DNA from: Thiolinea disciformis DSM 14473 | GTDB lineage: Bacteria > Pseudomonadota > Gammaproteobacteria > Thiotrichales > Thiotrichaceae | Direction of reading: 5' to 3' | NCBI RefSeq assembly: GCF_000371925.1 | Contig: NZ_AQVE01000014.1 | Location: forward strand, 1-64,000 | DNA: 64,000 nt | Translations under genes and position numbers: made by a program | In this document: positions 1 to 7,131 of the stretch, one piece after another | How the letters are laid out: each line of letters begins with the position of its first letter | Position numbering within the stretch: the stretch's first letter is position 1 | The notes under the pieces: model-generated | Told to the model about the DNA's origin: nothing | The model's input: the letters and a program-made list of their open reading frames with translations, nothing else | Databases searched by the model: none

Positions 1-169
1 CAACAATTTTTTCGGGAATACCGTCGCGGTTGCCCACATTATGATAGTAAAGTTGAAAACTACGTTGGCAATCACGGCAGCGGTAACGCGGTTCACCACT
101 ACGCGCATAGCCGTGTTTGTAAATCGATGCACTTTGACAGTAGCGGCAGTCGACTGGTACGGTGGCCAT
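1..169 (-). mobile_element. IS1-family InsA fragment (5' end of transposase, cut by window edge)
   Basis: Read on the minus strand from the ATG at 169, the frame is open to the window edge (56 codons). It shows the InsA zinc-finger pattern: C8-x2-C11, then YARSGEPRYRC and CRDC around residues 23-37. InsA is the DNA-binding N-terminal protein of IS1 elements; InsB carries catalysis after a frameshift. No terminal repeat is visible upstream of the ATG. Two decayed relatives of the same segment occur at 32099-32000 (minus) and 52285-52462 (plus). It may be a complete element continuing outside the window or only a scar; this cannot be decided here. Confidence 0.8.
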
Positions 170-297
170 ACACACCTCTTCCTCAGATCAAATGCCTTTA
201 ACGATAAAGCTCCATCAAAGCGTTTTCAACTCCCTTAAATCACGACCTAACGTTTCAATGGGATTTTGTCCGATACATTTTGCGCAGTGGATTATAT

Positions 298-384
298 GAG
301 GAGGTACGTCGTATTTTGCGTCAAGCACTAAGAAGCCCCCTGCGTTTGAGTGATTTGACTTATCAGTTCGCGCTTAAAGAATAA
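298..384 (+). pseudogene. Relic of a FitA/VapB-type antitoxin C-terminus
   Basis: An open stretch of 28 codons ending in TAA encodes EEVRRILRQAL, then LRLSDLTYQF. It matches the middle of the fitA frame at 2155-2240 (EEEARRILRQAV, then VRLGDLACQLF) at both protein and DNA level. The ribbon-helix-helix N-terminus and any partner toxin are absent. It lies between an IS1 fragment and the P450 gene, so it is probably debris of a second fitAB locus. From 385 to 484 I see nothing except a likely promoter region for the P450. Confidence 0.65.
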
Positions 385-484
385 ACGCCTCTCTAAACTA
401 ATAACCTTAGTTTTACATAGACTGTCCATTATACCCAAGATTATTGCTGTATGATTGCCGCATTTAACCCATTAGAATAATTCC

Positions 485-1885
485 ATGAATAAGCCTAAAT
501 GCCCTGTACATACTGTTTCAGAAACGGCTACTGCTCTCAATACAGGCTGGCCTGCTGGTCCAAAAAGGCGCTTACTTGGCTGGAGTTTATTAAGTCAATT
601 GCGCCGCGATTTTTTGGGTAGTTTTCAGTTGTGGCAACAGCAATATGGTAATGTTATCCATCTGGATATTTGGCCTGAACATGAAATCATTGTAGCGGAT
701 CCGGCTTTAGCACGTGAATTATTAGTCACTCATCATCAGGCACTTATTCGTTGGGAACATGCGATACAGGTCTTTAGCCAATTCGATGGGCACAGTGTGC
801 TTACCACCGAGGGTCAAACGTGGAAGCAAAAACGCGAAGCTTTACAGCCTAGTTTTACGCAAAAAAACTTGCAACAGTTTATTCCGCAAATCGTAGCCGC
901 TACGGAGCAAGCAGTGCAGTCGTATACGACGTCAGCCAAGCCCGTCGAAACCCTGTTAACGGCGTTGACGATGGATATTATTACGCGCCTACTCTTTTCT
1001 AACGCATTAACGGGTGAGGAAATGACTAAAGCGCCGCAGGCAGTACACACCCTACTCATGCACGCCAATGCAGAGTTTTATGTGCCCATGAAAGTACCCC
1101 ATTGGTTACCGTGGAAATGGGAAAAGCGGCGGGCTTTAAATTATTTACGCCAATGGATTGACCAACATATTCAAGCACGTTTAGCCTTAGACGATGCAAA
1201 TTGGTCACCTGATTTATTGTCACAATTGTTGCATTTACATCAACAAGACCCGACCGCTTGGTCATTAACCAGTGTCGCCGATGAATGTATGACACTGTTT
1301 CTTGCGGGGCATGAAACGACGGCGGTGACTTTGCGTTGGTGGCTCTGGTGTATGGCAACCCATCCACAGGCACAAATGCAAGCGCGTGAAGAAATTGCTC
1401 AAGTGTTAGGACAATCAGCCCCTACGGCTGAAACGCTGGGACAATTAAATTATTTGCAGCAAACCTTAAAAGAAACCATGCGCTTATATCCCGCTGCACC
1501 CACACTATTAACACGCCGCTCCACTCAAGCAATTCAACTGGGCAATTGGCAATTTCCAGCACGCACGCTGTTTATAGTGCCCCTGTACTTAATGCAGCAG
1601 GACGCAGAGTGGTTTGAAAATCCCAAGCGTTTTATGCCTGAACGCTTTGATGGCAAAACCACACCACCACGCGGTAGTTATATGCCTTTTGGGATTGGTA
1701 CACGGGTCTGTTTAGGGCAGCATTTAGCGACGACGGAAATGGTAGTGATTGCTTCTATGCTATTACAACGTTTTAACCTCACGCTGACAGAACCTATGAG
1801 CTTTGACGGTATGAAAGCCGTGTTTAATGTATCGCTGCGTCCCGAGAAAAACTTGCCTATTAAACTGGAACCTTTAAATTCATGA
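485..1885 (+). CDS. Cytochrome P450 monooxygenase
   Basis: A 466-residue P450, a heme-thiolate monooxygenase that inserts one oxygen atom of O2 into an organic substrate using electrons from a redox partner. All signature elements are present: the I-helix oxygen-activation motif AGHETT (274-279), the K-helix E330-x-x-R333, and the heme loop FGIGTRVCLG with the axial Cys at 409. There is no membrane anchor, and length and motifs suit a soluble bacterial enzyme. It stands alone, with no ferredoxin or reductase gene beside it, so electron donor and substrate are unknown. The ATG lacks a strong ribosome site, but the N-terminus is followed at once by family-like sequence. Confidence 0.93.
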   Translation: MNKPKCPVHTVSETATALNTGWPAGPKRRLLGWSLLSQLRRDFLGSFQLWQQQYGNVIHLDIWPEHEIIVADPALARELLVTHHQALIRWEHAIQVFSQFDGHSVLTTEGQTWKQKREALQPSFTQKNLQQFIPQIVAATEQAVQSYTTSAKPVETLLTALTMDIITRLLFSNALTGEEMTKAPQAVHTLLMHANAEFYVPMKVPHWLPWKWEKRRALNYLRQWIDQHIQARLALDDANWSPDLLSQLLHLHQQDPTAWSLTSVADECMTLFLAGHETTAVTLRWWLWCMATHPQAQMQAREEIAQVLGQSAPTAETLGQLNYLQQTLKETMRLYPAAPTLLTRRSTQAIQLGNWQFPARTLFIVPLYLMQQDAEWFENPKRFMPERFDGKTTPPRGSYMPFGIGTRVCLGQHLATTEMVVIASMLLQRFNLTLTEPMSFDGMKAVFNVSLRPEKNLPIKLEPLNS

Positions 1886-1992
1886 GCTAAGTCTATTCCT
1901 AGAGATGTTACTGAGCACCTGCTAGTGCGCATGGCGTATGAATTAATATAGGGGTGGGTGGGGCCTTGCTTTGAGGGGGATTTTTCCAGCTT

Positions 1993-2017
1993 GCTAGCAT
2001 TTTTAAAAAATGCTGGC
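1993..2017 (+). terminator. Possible hairpin terminator after the P450
   Basis: GCTAGCATTTTT pairs with AAAAATGCTGGC, with one T:G wobble, to give an AT-rich stem of about 12 bp. The T and A runs lie inside the stem and no separate T tract follows, so termination efficiency is uncertain. Confidence 0.35.
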
Positions 2018-2070
2018 ATTGCGTGCGTTTGCTATCATTTCAGGAGTCTATGAATAGTGAAAGGTGAATC

Positions 2071-2298
2071 ATGGGAAACTTAAGTATTCGACGTTTAGAT
2101 GACGCTACTTTATAAGGATTGCGGGTACACGCTGCACGGCACAATGTGTCAATGGAAGAGGAGGCGCGTCGTATTCTGCGTCAAGCCGTGAGCAGTTCCG
2201 TGCGTTTGGGGGATTTGGCTTGTCAATTATTTGGCAAAGAATCAGGGATTGAATTGGAGTTACCCCAGCATAGCGCGCATGTGCCTTTGAGTTTTTAG
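2071..2298 (+). pseudogene. fitA: FitA-type antitoxin frame with an internal stop codon
   Basis: From the ATG at 2071, after a GGTG-type ribosome site, the frame encodes MGNLSIRRLDDATL, a TAA at 2113-2115 (codon 15), and then GLRVHAARHNVSMEEEARRILRQAV and a C-terminal tail ending at TAG 2298. Without the stop it would be a 75-residue ribbon-helix-helix antitoxin of the FitA family, which binds operator DNA as a FitAB complex and masks the PIN toxin through its C-terminus. The next gene, fitB, starts one base after its stop, as in intact pairs. The stop removes the beta-strand used for DNA binding. Re-initiation at TTG 2119, GTG 2149 or ATG 2155 could still make the toxin-binding part. A base-call error at one position is the alternative. 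Confidence 0.85.
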
Positions 2299-2299
2299 T

Positions 2300-2719
2300 A
2301 TGATTTTACTAGACACTAATATTGTTTCTGAATTGATGCGCCCTGAGCCACAAACCACGGTTATTGAATGGCTGAATGCCCAAGAACCTTTGGATATCTA
2401 TATTTCGGTTATTACGATAGCTGAAATTGAGTATGGTTTATGGGTATTGCTAGAGGGACAAAGGCGGCGTCTATTGCAGCAAAAATTTGCTTGGTTTATT
2501 GCACAAGGTTTTGCAGAGCGGGTTTTGGATTTCACAACCGAAGTCGCGCATCATTATGCGGATATTATGGCGTATCGACGTAGTTTAGGCGTGCCAATGA
2601 GTGTACCTGATGGACAAATCGCAGCGATTGCACGGTTCAATCGTTTCACTTTGGCCACCCATAATAGTAAGGATTTTGAGAATTGTGGGTTAATGCTGGT
2701 TAATCCATTTTCTGCCTAG
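2300..2719 (+). CDS. fitB: FitB-type PIN-domain ribonuclease toxin
   Basis: A 139-residue PIN-domain protein, the VapC/FitB class of type II toxin, that cuts RNA with Mg2+. The four acidic residues expected of the active site are all present: D5 in LLDTNIVSE, E42 in the TIAEIEYG helix, D104 in VPDGQIAA and D125 in SKDF. Length and residue spacing agree closely with gonococcal FitB. The frame is intact even though the antitoxin frame just upstream has a nonsense codon. Start at 2300, one base past the fitA stop, implies translational coupling to fitA, so early termination of fitA may also lower FitB synthesis. Confidence 0.92.
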   Translation: MILLDTNIVSELMRPEPQTTVIEWLNAQEPLDIYISVITIAEIEYGLWVLLEGQRRRLLQQKFAWFIAQGFAERVLDFTTEVAHHYADIMAYRRSLGVPMSVPDGQIAAIARFNRFTLATHNSKDFENCGLMLVNPFSA

Positions 2720-2786
2720 AGCCACGCCTTATCAAAGTGGGTAACTAAGAAAAAAGTTGCACCGAATTATTTATAGCTTATTAATC

Positions 2787-3032
2787 CTACGCATCCTCAT
2801 GCAGTCGTACATTTAACTCTTCAATGACACCCGCCCAGTTAGCATTGGTCGCCCAGCCTTGGCACAACGCTTTCGATTGTGATTCTGTCCAAAAATCGGC
2901 TTCGCTCAAATGCACACCACGCGGCACTTGATGTGTTTGAATAAATTGTTCAATTGATGCTTCGTCGTTGGGTAAACCCAATTGTTTGAACAAGGTGGGG
3001 AGATCATAGATTTCGCCAAGCATTAGGGGCAC
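2787..3032 (-). CDS. DUF2789 family protein
   Basis: An 81-residue cytoplasmic protein whose whole length fits DUF2789: an N-terminal LPTLFKQLGLPNDEASIEQFI segment followed by LSEADFWTESQSKAL and a short acidic C-terminus. No catalytic motif, signal peptide or membrane segment is visible and the family has no assigned function. It is monocistronic, facing away from the SDR gene's 3' side and convergent with fitB. Confidence 0.8.
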   Translation of the reverse strand: MPLMLGEIYDLPTLFKQLGLPNDEASIEQFIQTHQVPRGVHLSEADFWTESQSKALCQGWATNANWAGVIEELNVRLHEDA

Positions 3033-3179
3033 TCCTTGAACGTATCAATGTTTCAATAATTTTATTGTAGTGAAATTATCAGGATTTGCCCGTTAACCTT
3101 AGTAAAATACTAGGATTTAATGCTCGCCAATCCTAGCAATAAAATAAGCAACGTATTGTAGATTTATCTTTGGCATGGC

Positions 3180-3939
3180 TCATCCCAAGGTATAACCACC
3201 ATCCACTGTGAAATTTTGCCCATTCACATAGGATGCGCCCTTGCTAGCTAAAAACACCACTATGGCGGTAATTTCAGCGGGTGTACCCGTTCGATGGGCG
3301 GCAGTGGTTTGCATAAAATCAGGGGCAGCGTCGCCCATTAAGCGGTGCAACATAGGCGTTTGGGTTACGCCCGGGGAAACGGCATTAACCCGTATACTAT
3401 GCGGACTATATTCCAAGGCAGCGACACGGGTTAAACCTAAAACAGCCTGTTTGCTGGCGGTATATAAAGCGGTTTGTGCAAAAGCAGATTGCGTGACAAT
3501 CGAGGCATTATTAATAATGCAACCACGACCTTGTTTGACCATCGCGCGTAATTGGTGCTGCATACACCACCAAACGCCACGTATATTGGTATTCATAGTC
3601 AGCGCGTAATCGTCGTTCGTATTATCAATAAATGCTCGGCTCACGCCTTCTGTGCCCGCATTATTAAATGCAATATCTAAGTGCCCATAGTGCTCCAGTG
3701 TGGTTTGTACTAGATTAGCAATCGAGGCTTCCTGTAAGACATCGGTTGGCACAAACAAGGCTTCACCACCAGCGGCTTGAATAGCACTCACTACTGCTTC
3801 TCAGGTTGCCGCCGTGCTGCAACCACGACCTTGCAACCGGCTTGCGCTCTAATGCTTGAGCAGATGCTTCACCAATGCCAGACGAAGCGCCTGTTACCAT
3901 TGCTACGGTTTCGCTTAAATCCAATAAATCAGTCTGCAT
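3180..3939 (-). pseudogene. Short-chain dehydrogenase/reductase disrupted by two frameshifts
   Basis: A classical SDR (NAD(P)-dependent oxidoreductase, Rossmann fold). The reading starts at ATG 3939 with MQTDLLDLSETVAMVTGASSGIG, which holds the TGxxxGIG cofactor motif. It shifts frame near 3850 and again near 3796, and then runs clean for 203 residues to TGA at 3180. The long part contains the NNAG segment and the YTASK catalytic Y-x3-K. Between the shifts the frame gives AGCKVVVAARRQP, as expected of an intact SDR of about 252 residues. The two indels lie about 50 bases apart and together restore the original frame. Sequencing error, a recent pseudogene, or an altered but open stretch are all possible. 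A LysR gene is divergent. Confidence 0.8.
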
Positions 3940-4033
3940 GAGTTTTTCTCAACTTGAACGAAGAGAGAGTATGCAGCTAAAGCGATTGTTTGATAATCTG
4001 CATAATCCTAGATGAATTGCTGAGAAAAATTCA
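3939..4033. promoter_or_regulatory. Operator-like inverted repeats between SDR and LysR genes
   Basis: The divergent interval holds nested dyads: ATGCAG (3971-3976) and CTGCAT (3998-4003) flank the internal palindrome GATT-N7-AATC (3984-3998). Outside them, TGAGTTTTTCTCA (3939-3951) is repeated in inverted orientation as TGAGAAAAATTCA (4021-4033). LysR-type regulators commonly bind dyads in the interval shared with a divergent target gene. Binding by the adjacent regulator is inferred from position only. Confidence 0.45.
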
Positions 4034-4036
4034 CGA

Positions 4037-4924
4037 ATGCCCCGTCCTGCCCTGAATGATCTGGTTGCGTTTCGTACCGTTGCACGTCTCAAAAGCTTTC
4101 GCCGCGCGGCTTTAGAGCTTGAAGTATCGGCTTCCGCATTAAGCCATACCCTGCGCCATTTGGAAGAACAGTTAGGCATTCGTTTATTACAACGAACGAC
4201 CCGCAGTGTGTCTCTAACGGAAGCAGGGCAAGCCTTATTGGCGCAAGTCCAACCAGCTTTAGAGCAGATAGATCAGGCCTTGGATGGCTTAAATACGTTT
4301 CGTGCGACGCCACGCGGGACTTTACGGCTAAATGTACCAGCCAATGTTGCCCAGTTTATTCTTGCGCCCCATCTGGCGCTTTTTCTACAGCAATATCCTG
4401 ATATTCAACTAGAAATAGTCTGTGAAGATGCATTAATTGATATCGTAGCCGCAGGGTTTGATGCAGGGATTCGGTTTGAAGAAAGACTGCAACAAGACAT
4501 GATTGCTATTCCCTTGATCCAAAACCTACCTATGGTCATGGTGGCGGCGCCTTCCTACTTACAACAACACGGTACGCCCCAAATCCCGCACGATTTAACC
4601 CAGCATCAATGTTTACGTTGGCGGTTTAGCAATGGCGAATATTACCATTGGGAATTAATGGACGCAGGGAAACTTATAGAAATAGCCGTGCAAGGACGTT
4701 TTGCAAGTAATGATGCTGTAATGCTAATAGCAGCCGCTCGCCAAGGTTTAGGTTTGGCTTATTTATTTAAAGCGCAAGTTGAAGCGGACTTAGCACAAGG
4801 TAGTCTGGTGGCTGTCCTCAACGAATACTGCGACCAAAATTTTAATTTGTTTTTGTATTATCCCAGTCGAAAACAATCCGCTAGTTTAAAAGCCTTTATT
4901 GGGTATTGGCGTGAGTTTTTCTAA
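4037..4924 (+). CDS. LysR-type transcriptional regulator (next to SDR)
   Basis: A 295-residue LysR protein. Residues 1-65 form the winged helix-turn-helix (RTVARLKSFRRAALELEVSASALSHTLRHLEEQLGIRLLQRTTRSV), written here as separate parts: SFRRAALELEVS is the first helix pair and SALSHTLRHLEE the recognition helix. From about residue 90 there is a substrate-binding domain with the usual LRLNVPANVAQFILAPHL start. It is closest in style to the DhcR/YafC-like group often found beside SDR or other oxidoreductase genes. It is divergent from the SDR gene with 97 bases between start codons, and probably controls it; the effector is unknown. Confidence 0.9.
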   Translation: MPRPALNDLVAFRTVARLKSFRRAALELEVSASALSHTLRHLEEQLGIRLLQRTTRSVSLTEAGQALLAQVQPALEQIDQALDGLNTFRATPRGTLRLNVPANVAQFILAPHLALFLQQYPDIQLEIVCEDALIDIVAAGFDAGIRFEERLQQDMIAIPLIQNLPMVMVAAPSYLQQHGTPQIPHDLTQHQCLRWRFSNGEYYHWELMDAGKLIEIAVQGRFASNDAVMLIAAARQGLGLAYLFKAQVEADLAQGSLVAVLNEYCDQNFNLFLYYPSRKQSASLKAFIGYWREFF

Positions 4925-5107
4925 GACTTTAACTGGCGCAGCAAGACAAAACTAGCGCATCAATGTGTTCACCAAATCCGAACACTTCTTCTGAATTTTC
5001 TGCTTTATCAAACAAAGTACTTGTTTTAAGCTCGCAAAGTGAGGAGAACCACCCACTATAATGCTCTAGGTTGCTTTACCTCGCTTGTAAAATAATCAGG
5101 ATGCACC

Positions 5108-5575
5108 ATGAATACTGCCACCATCCAAATTTTAATTGATCGTCACTGTGAGCAAGCGGGGGCTTTGTTGCCTTTGCTACACGCGATTCAAGCTGAGTTT
5201 TCTTATATTCCCGAACAAGCTATTCCGCTAATTGCGCAGGGTTTAAATCTGTCGCGGGCTGAAGTGCACGGGGTAATTAGCTTTTATCATCATTTCCGCA
5301 CCACACCTGCGGGTAAACATAGCTTGCAAATTTGTCGGGCTGAATCCTGCCAAGCCATGGGTAGCCGTGAGCTGGAAGCACACGCTAAAGCCAGTTTAGG
5401 CATTGATTACCACCAAACTACCACTGATGGCGCGATTACTCTTGAGCCGGTGTACTGTTTGGGAAATTGTGCTTGCTCGCCTTCAGTACGGGTAGACGAT
5501 GAAATACAAGGGCGAATGGATGCGGCGCAATTGGATGCGTTGATTGCTGAATTACGTCAAGGCGGTGCAGCATGA
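5108..5575 (+). CDS. fdsG: NAD-dependent formate dehydrogenase gamma subunit (NuoE-like)
   Basis: A 155-residue thioredoxin-like [2Fe-2S] protein homologous to NuoE. The four cluster cysteines are visible as CRAESC (about residues 78-83) and CLGNCAC (about 118-124), with the typical [12 protein letters not shown] segment before them. In the FdsGBA enzyme it passes electrons near the FMN of FdsB during oxidation of formate to CO2 with NAD+. It is the first gene of the operon. Its TGA overlaps the fdsB ATG (ATGA at 5572-5575), so the two are translationally coupled. The ATG follows a CAGG ribosome site. Confidence 0.93.
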   Translation: MNTATIQILIDRHCEQAGALLPLLHAIQAEFSYIPEQAIPLIAQGLNLSRAEVHGVISFYHHFRTTPAGKHSLQICRAESCQAMGSRELEAHAKASLGIDYHQTTTDGAITLEPVYCLGNCACSPSVRVDDEIQGRMDAAQLDALIAELRQGGAA

Positions 5576-7122
5576 CTTATAAAGTTTATGTGCCCTGTGA
5601 TACCACAGCCGTATCAATTGGTGCTGATAAAGTCGCTGCTGCCATCAGTCAACAAGCCCAAGCTCAAGGCTTAGCAATAGAATTAGTGCGTAATGGTTCA
5701 CGCGGTTTATTTTGGCTAGAACCAATGGTCGAGGTTGAAACTGCACAAGGGCGGATCGCTTATGGCCCTGTGCGGGTTAGTGATGTGGCTAGTTTGTTTG
5801 AAGCGCAGTTTTTCCAAGCGGGTGATCATCCTCTGAAACTCGGCCTGACCGAAGAAATTCCTTTCTTAAAAAAACAAGAGCGCCTGACATTTGCGCGTGT
5901 TGGGGTGATTGACCCGCTTTCAGTATCAGATTATGCCGCACATGGTGGCTGGGTTGGTTTACGGAATGCCTTGAGTTTGACACAAGCGGATATTGTCGCT
6001 GCTGTCACTGCCTCGGGCTTACGTGGGCGTGGTGGCGCGGCTTTTCCGACCGGAATTAAATGGCAAACAGTACTAAAAGCAGAAAGTGAGCAGAAGTATA
6101 TAGTCTGCAATGCGGATGAAGGCGACTCGGGGACTTTTTCTGATCGTATGCTCATGGAAGGTGATCCATTCTGTTTAATTGAAGGGATGATTATTGCAGG
6201 TGTGGCGGTCGGGGCAACACAAGGCTATATCTATCTGCGCTCTGAATATCCGCGTGCGTTTAATACGCTGAAAACTGCTATTGCCAATGCCAAAGCCGCC
6301 GGTTTTCTCGGCGCGAATATTCTTAATTCTGGCAAAAGTTTCGAGCTAGAAGTGCGTTTAGGGGCAGGGGCTTATATCTGCGGTGAAGAAACTTCACTCT
6401 TAGAAAGTTTAGAAGGCAAGCGCGGTCAAGTGCGTGCTAAACCACCGTTGCCTGCGATTCAAGGTTTATTCGGCAAACCGACTGTAGTAAATAATGTGGT
6501 ATCACTAGCGAGTGTGCCGGTGATTTTAGCGAAAGGTGCTGAATTCTATGCGAATTATGGCATGGGACGTTCGCGCGGAACTTTAGCTTTCCAATTGGCT
6601 GGCAATATTAAGCAGGGCGGCTTGGTGGAAAAGGCGTTTGGCTTAAGCCTATATGAGCTTTTATATGAGTTTGGCGGTGGTAGTCGTTCTGGCAAACCGA
6701 TTCGTGCGGTGCAAGTCGGTGGGCCATTGGGTGCTTATCTGCCGGCGGAACAATTCCATTTACCACTCGATTATGAAGCCTTTGCTAAAGAAGAGTTTAT
6801 GATTGGGCACGGTGGCGTAGTGGCCTTTGATGAATCGGTCGATATGGCACAGATGGCGCAATTTGCGATGGAGTTTTGTGTCGAAGAATCTTGCGGTAAG
6901 TGCACGCCGTGTCGGATTGGTTCGGTGCGTGGGGTTGAAGTGATTGAGCGTATTCGCAACGGTGAAAACCGTGACGCTAATGTTGAGTTACTCAAAGATT
7001 TATGCGACACCATGATCAATGGCTCGCTGTGTGCCATGGGTGGGATGACGCCCTTTCCCGTATTGAGTGCTTTAAAATATTTTCCGGCTGATTTCGGCAT
7101 CACTGCCGTGCCTAAGGTGTGA
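5572..7122 (+). CDS. fdsB: NAD-dependent formate dehydrogenase beta subunit (NuoF-like, FMN/NAD site)
   Basis: A 516-residue flavoprotein. An N-terminal thioredoxin-like region of about 115 residues is followed by the NuoF core: [16 protein letters not shown] for FMN/NADH contact, [33 protein letters not shown], and the C-terminal [4Fe-4S] ligands [10 protein letters not shown] with a later Cys in LCAMGG. This layout is that of the FdsB/HoxF type rather than plain NuoF. It takes electrons from FdsA/FdsG and reduces NAD+ in the cytoplasm. It lies between fdsG (4-base overlap) and fdsA (9-base gap). Confidence 0.94.
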   Translation: MTYKVYVPCDTTAVSIGADKVAAAISQQAQAQGLAIELVRNGSRGLFWLEPMVEVETAQGRIAYGPVRVSDVASLFEAQFFQAGDHPLKLGLTEEIPFLKKQERLTFARVGVIDPLSVSDYAAHGGWVGLRNALSLTQADIVAAVTASGLRGRGGAAFPTGIKWQTVLKAESEQKYIVCNADEGDSGTFSDRMLMEGDPFCLIEGMIIAGVAVGATQGYIYLRSEYPRAFNTLKTAIANAKAAGFLGANILNSGKSFELEVRLGAGAYICGEETSLLESLEGKRGQVRAKPPLPAIQGLFGKPTVVNNVVSLASVPVILAKGAEFYANYGMGRSRGTLAFQLAGNIKQGGLVEKAFGLSLYELLYEFGGGSRSGKPIRAVQVGGPLGAYLPAEQFHLPLDYEAFAKEEFMIGHGGVVAFDESVDMAQMAQFAMEFCVEESCGKCTPCRIGSVRGVEVIERIRNGENRDANVELLKDLCDTMINGSLCAMGGMTPFPVLSALKYFPADFGITAVPKV

Positions 7123-7131
7123 GGATTCATT

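Noticed and set aside
250-275. Terminal inverted repeat of the IS1 fragment at 1-169
   Set aside because: No sequence resembling IS1 ends was found between 170 and 300, so an element boundary cannot be set.
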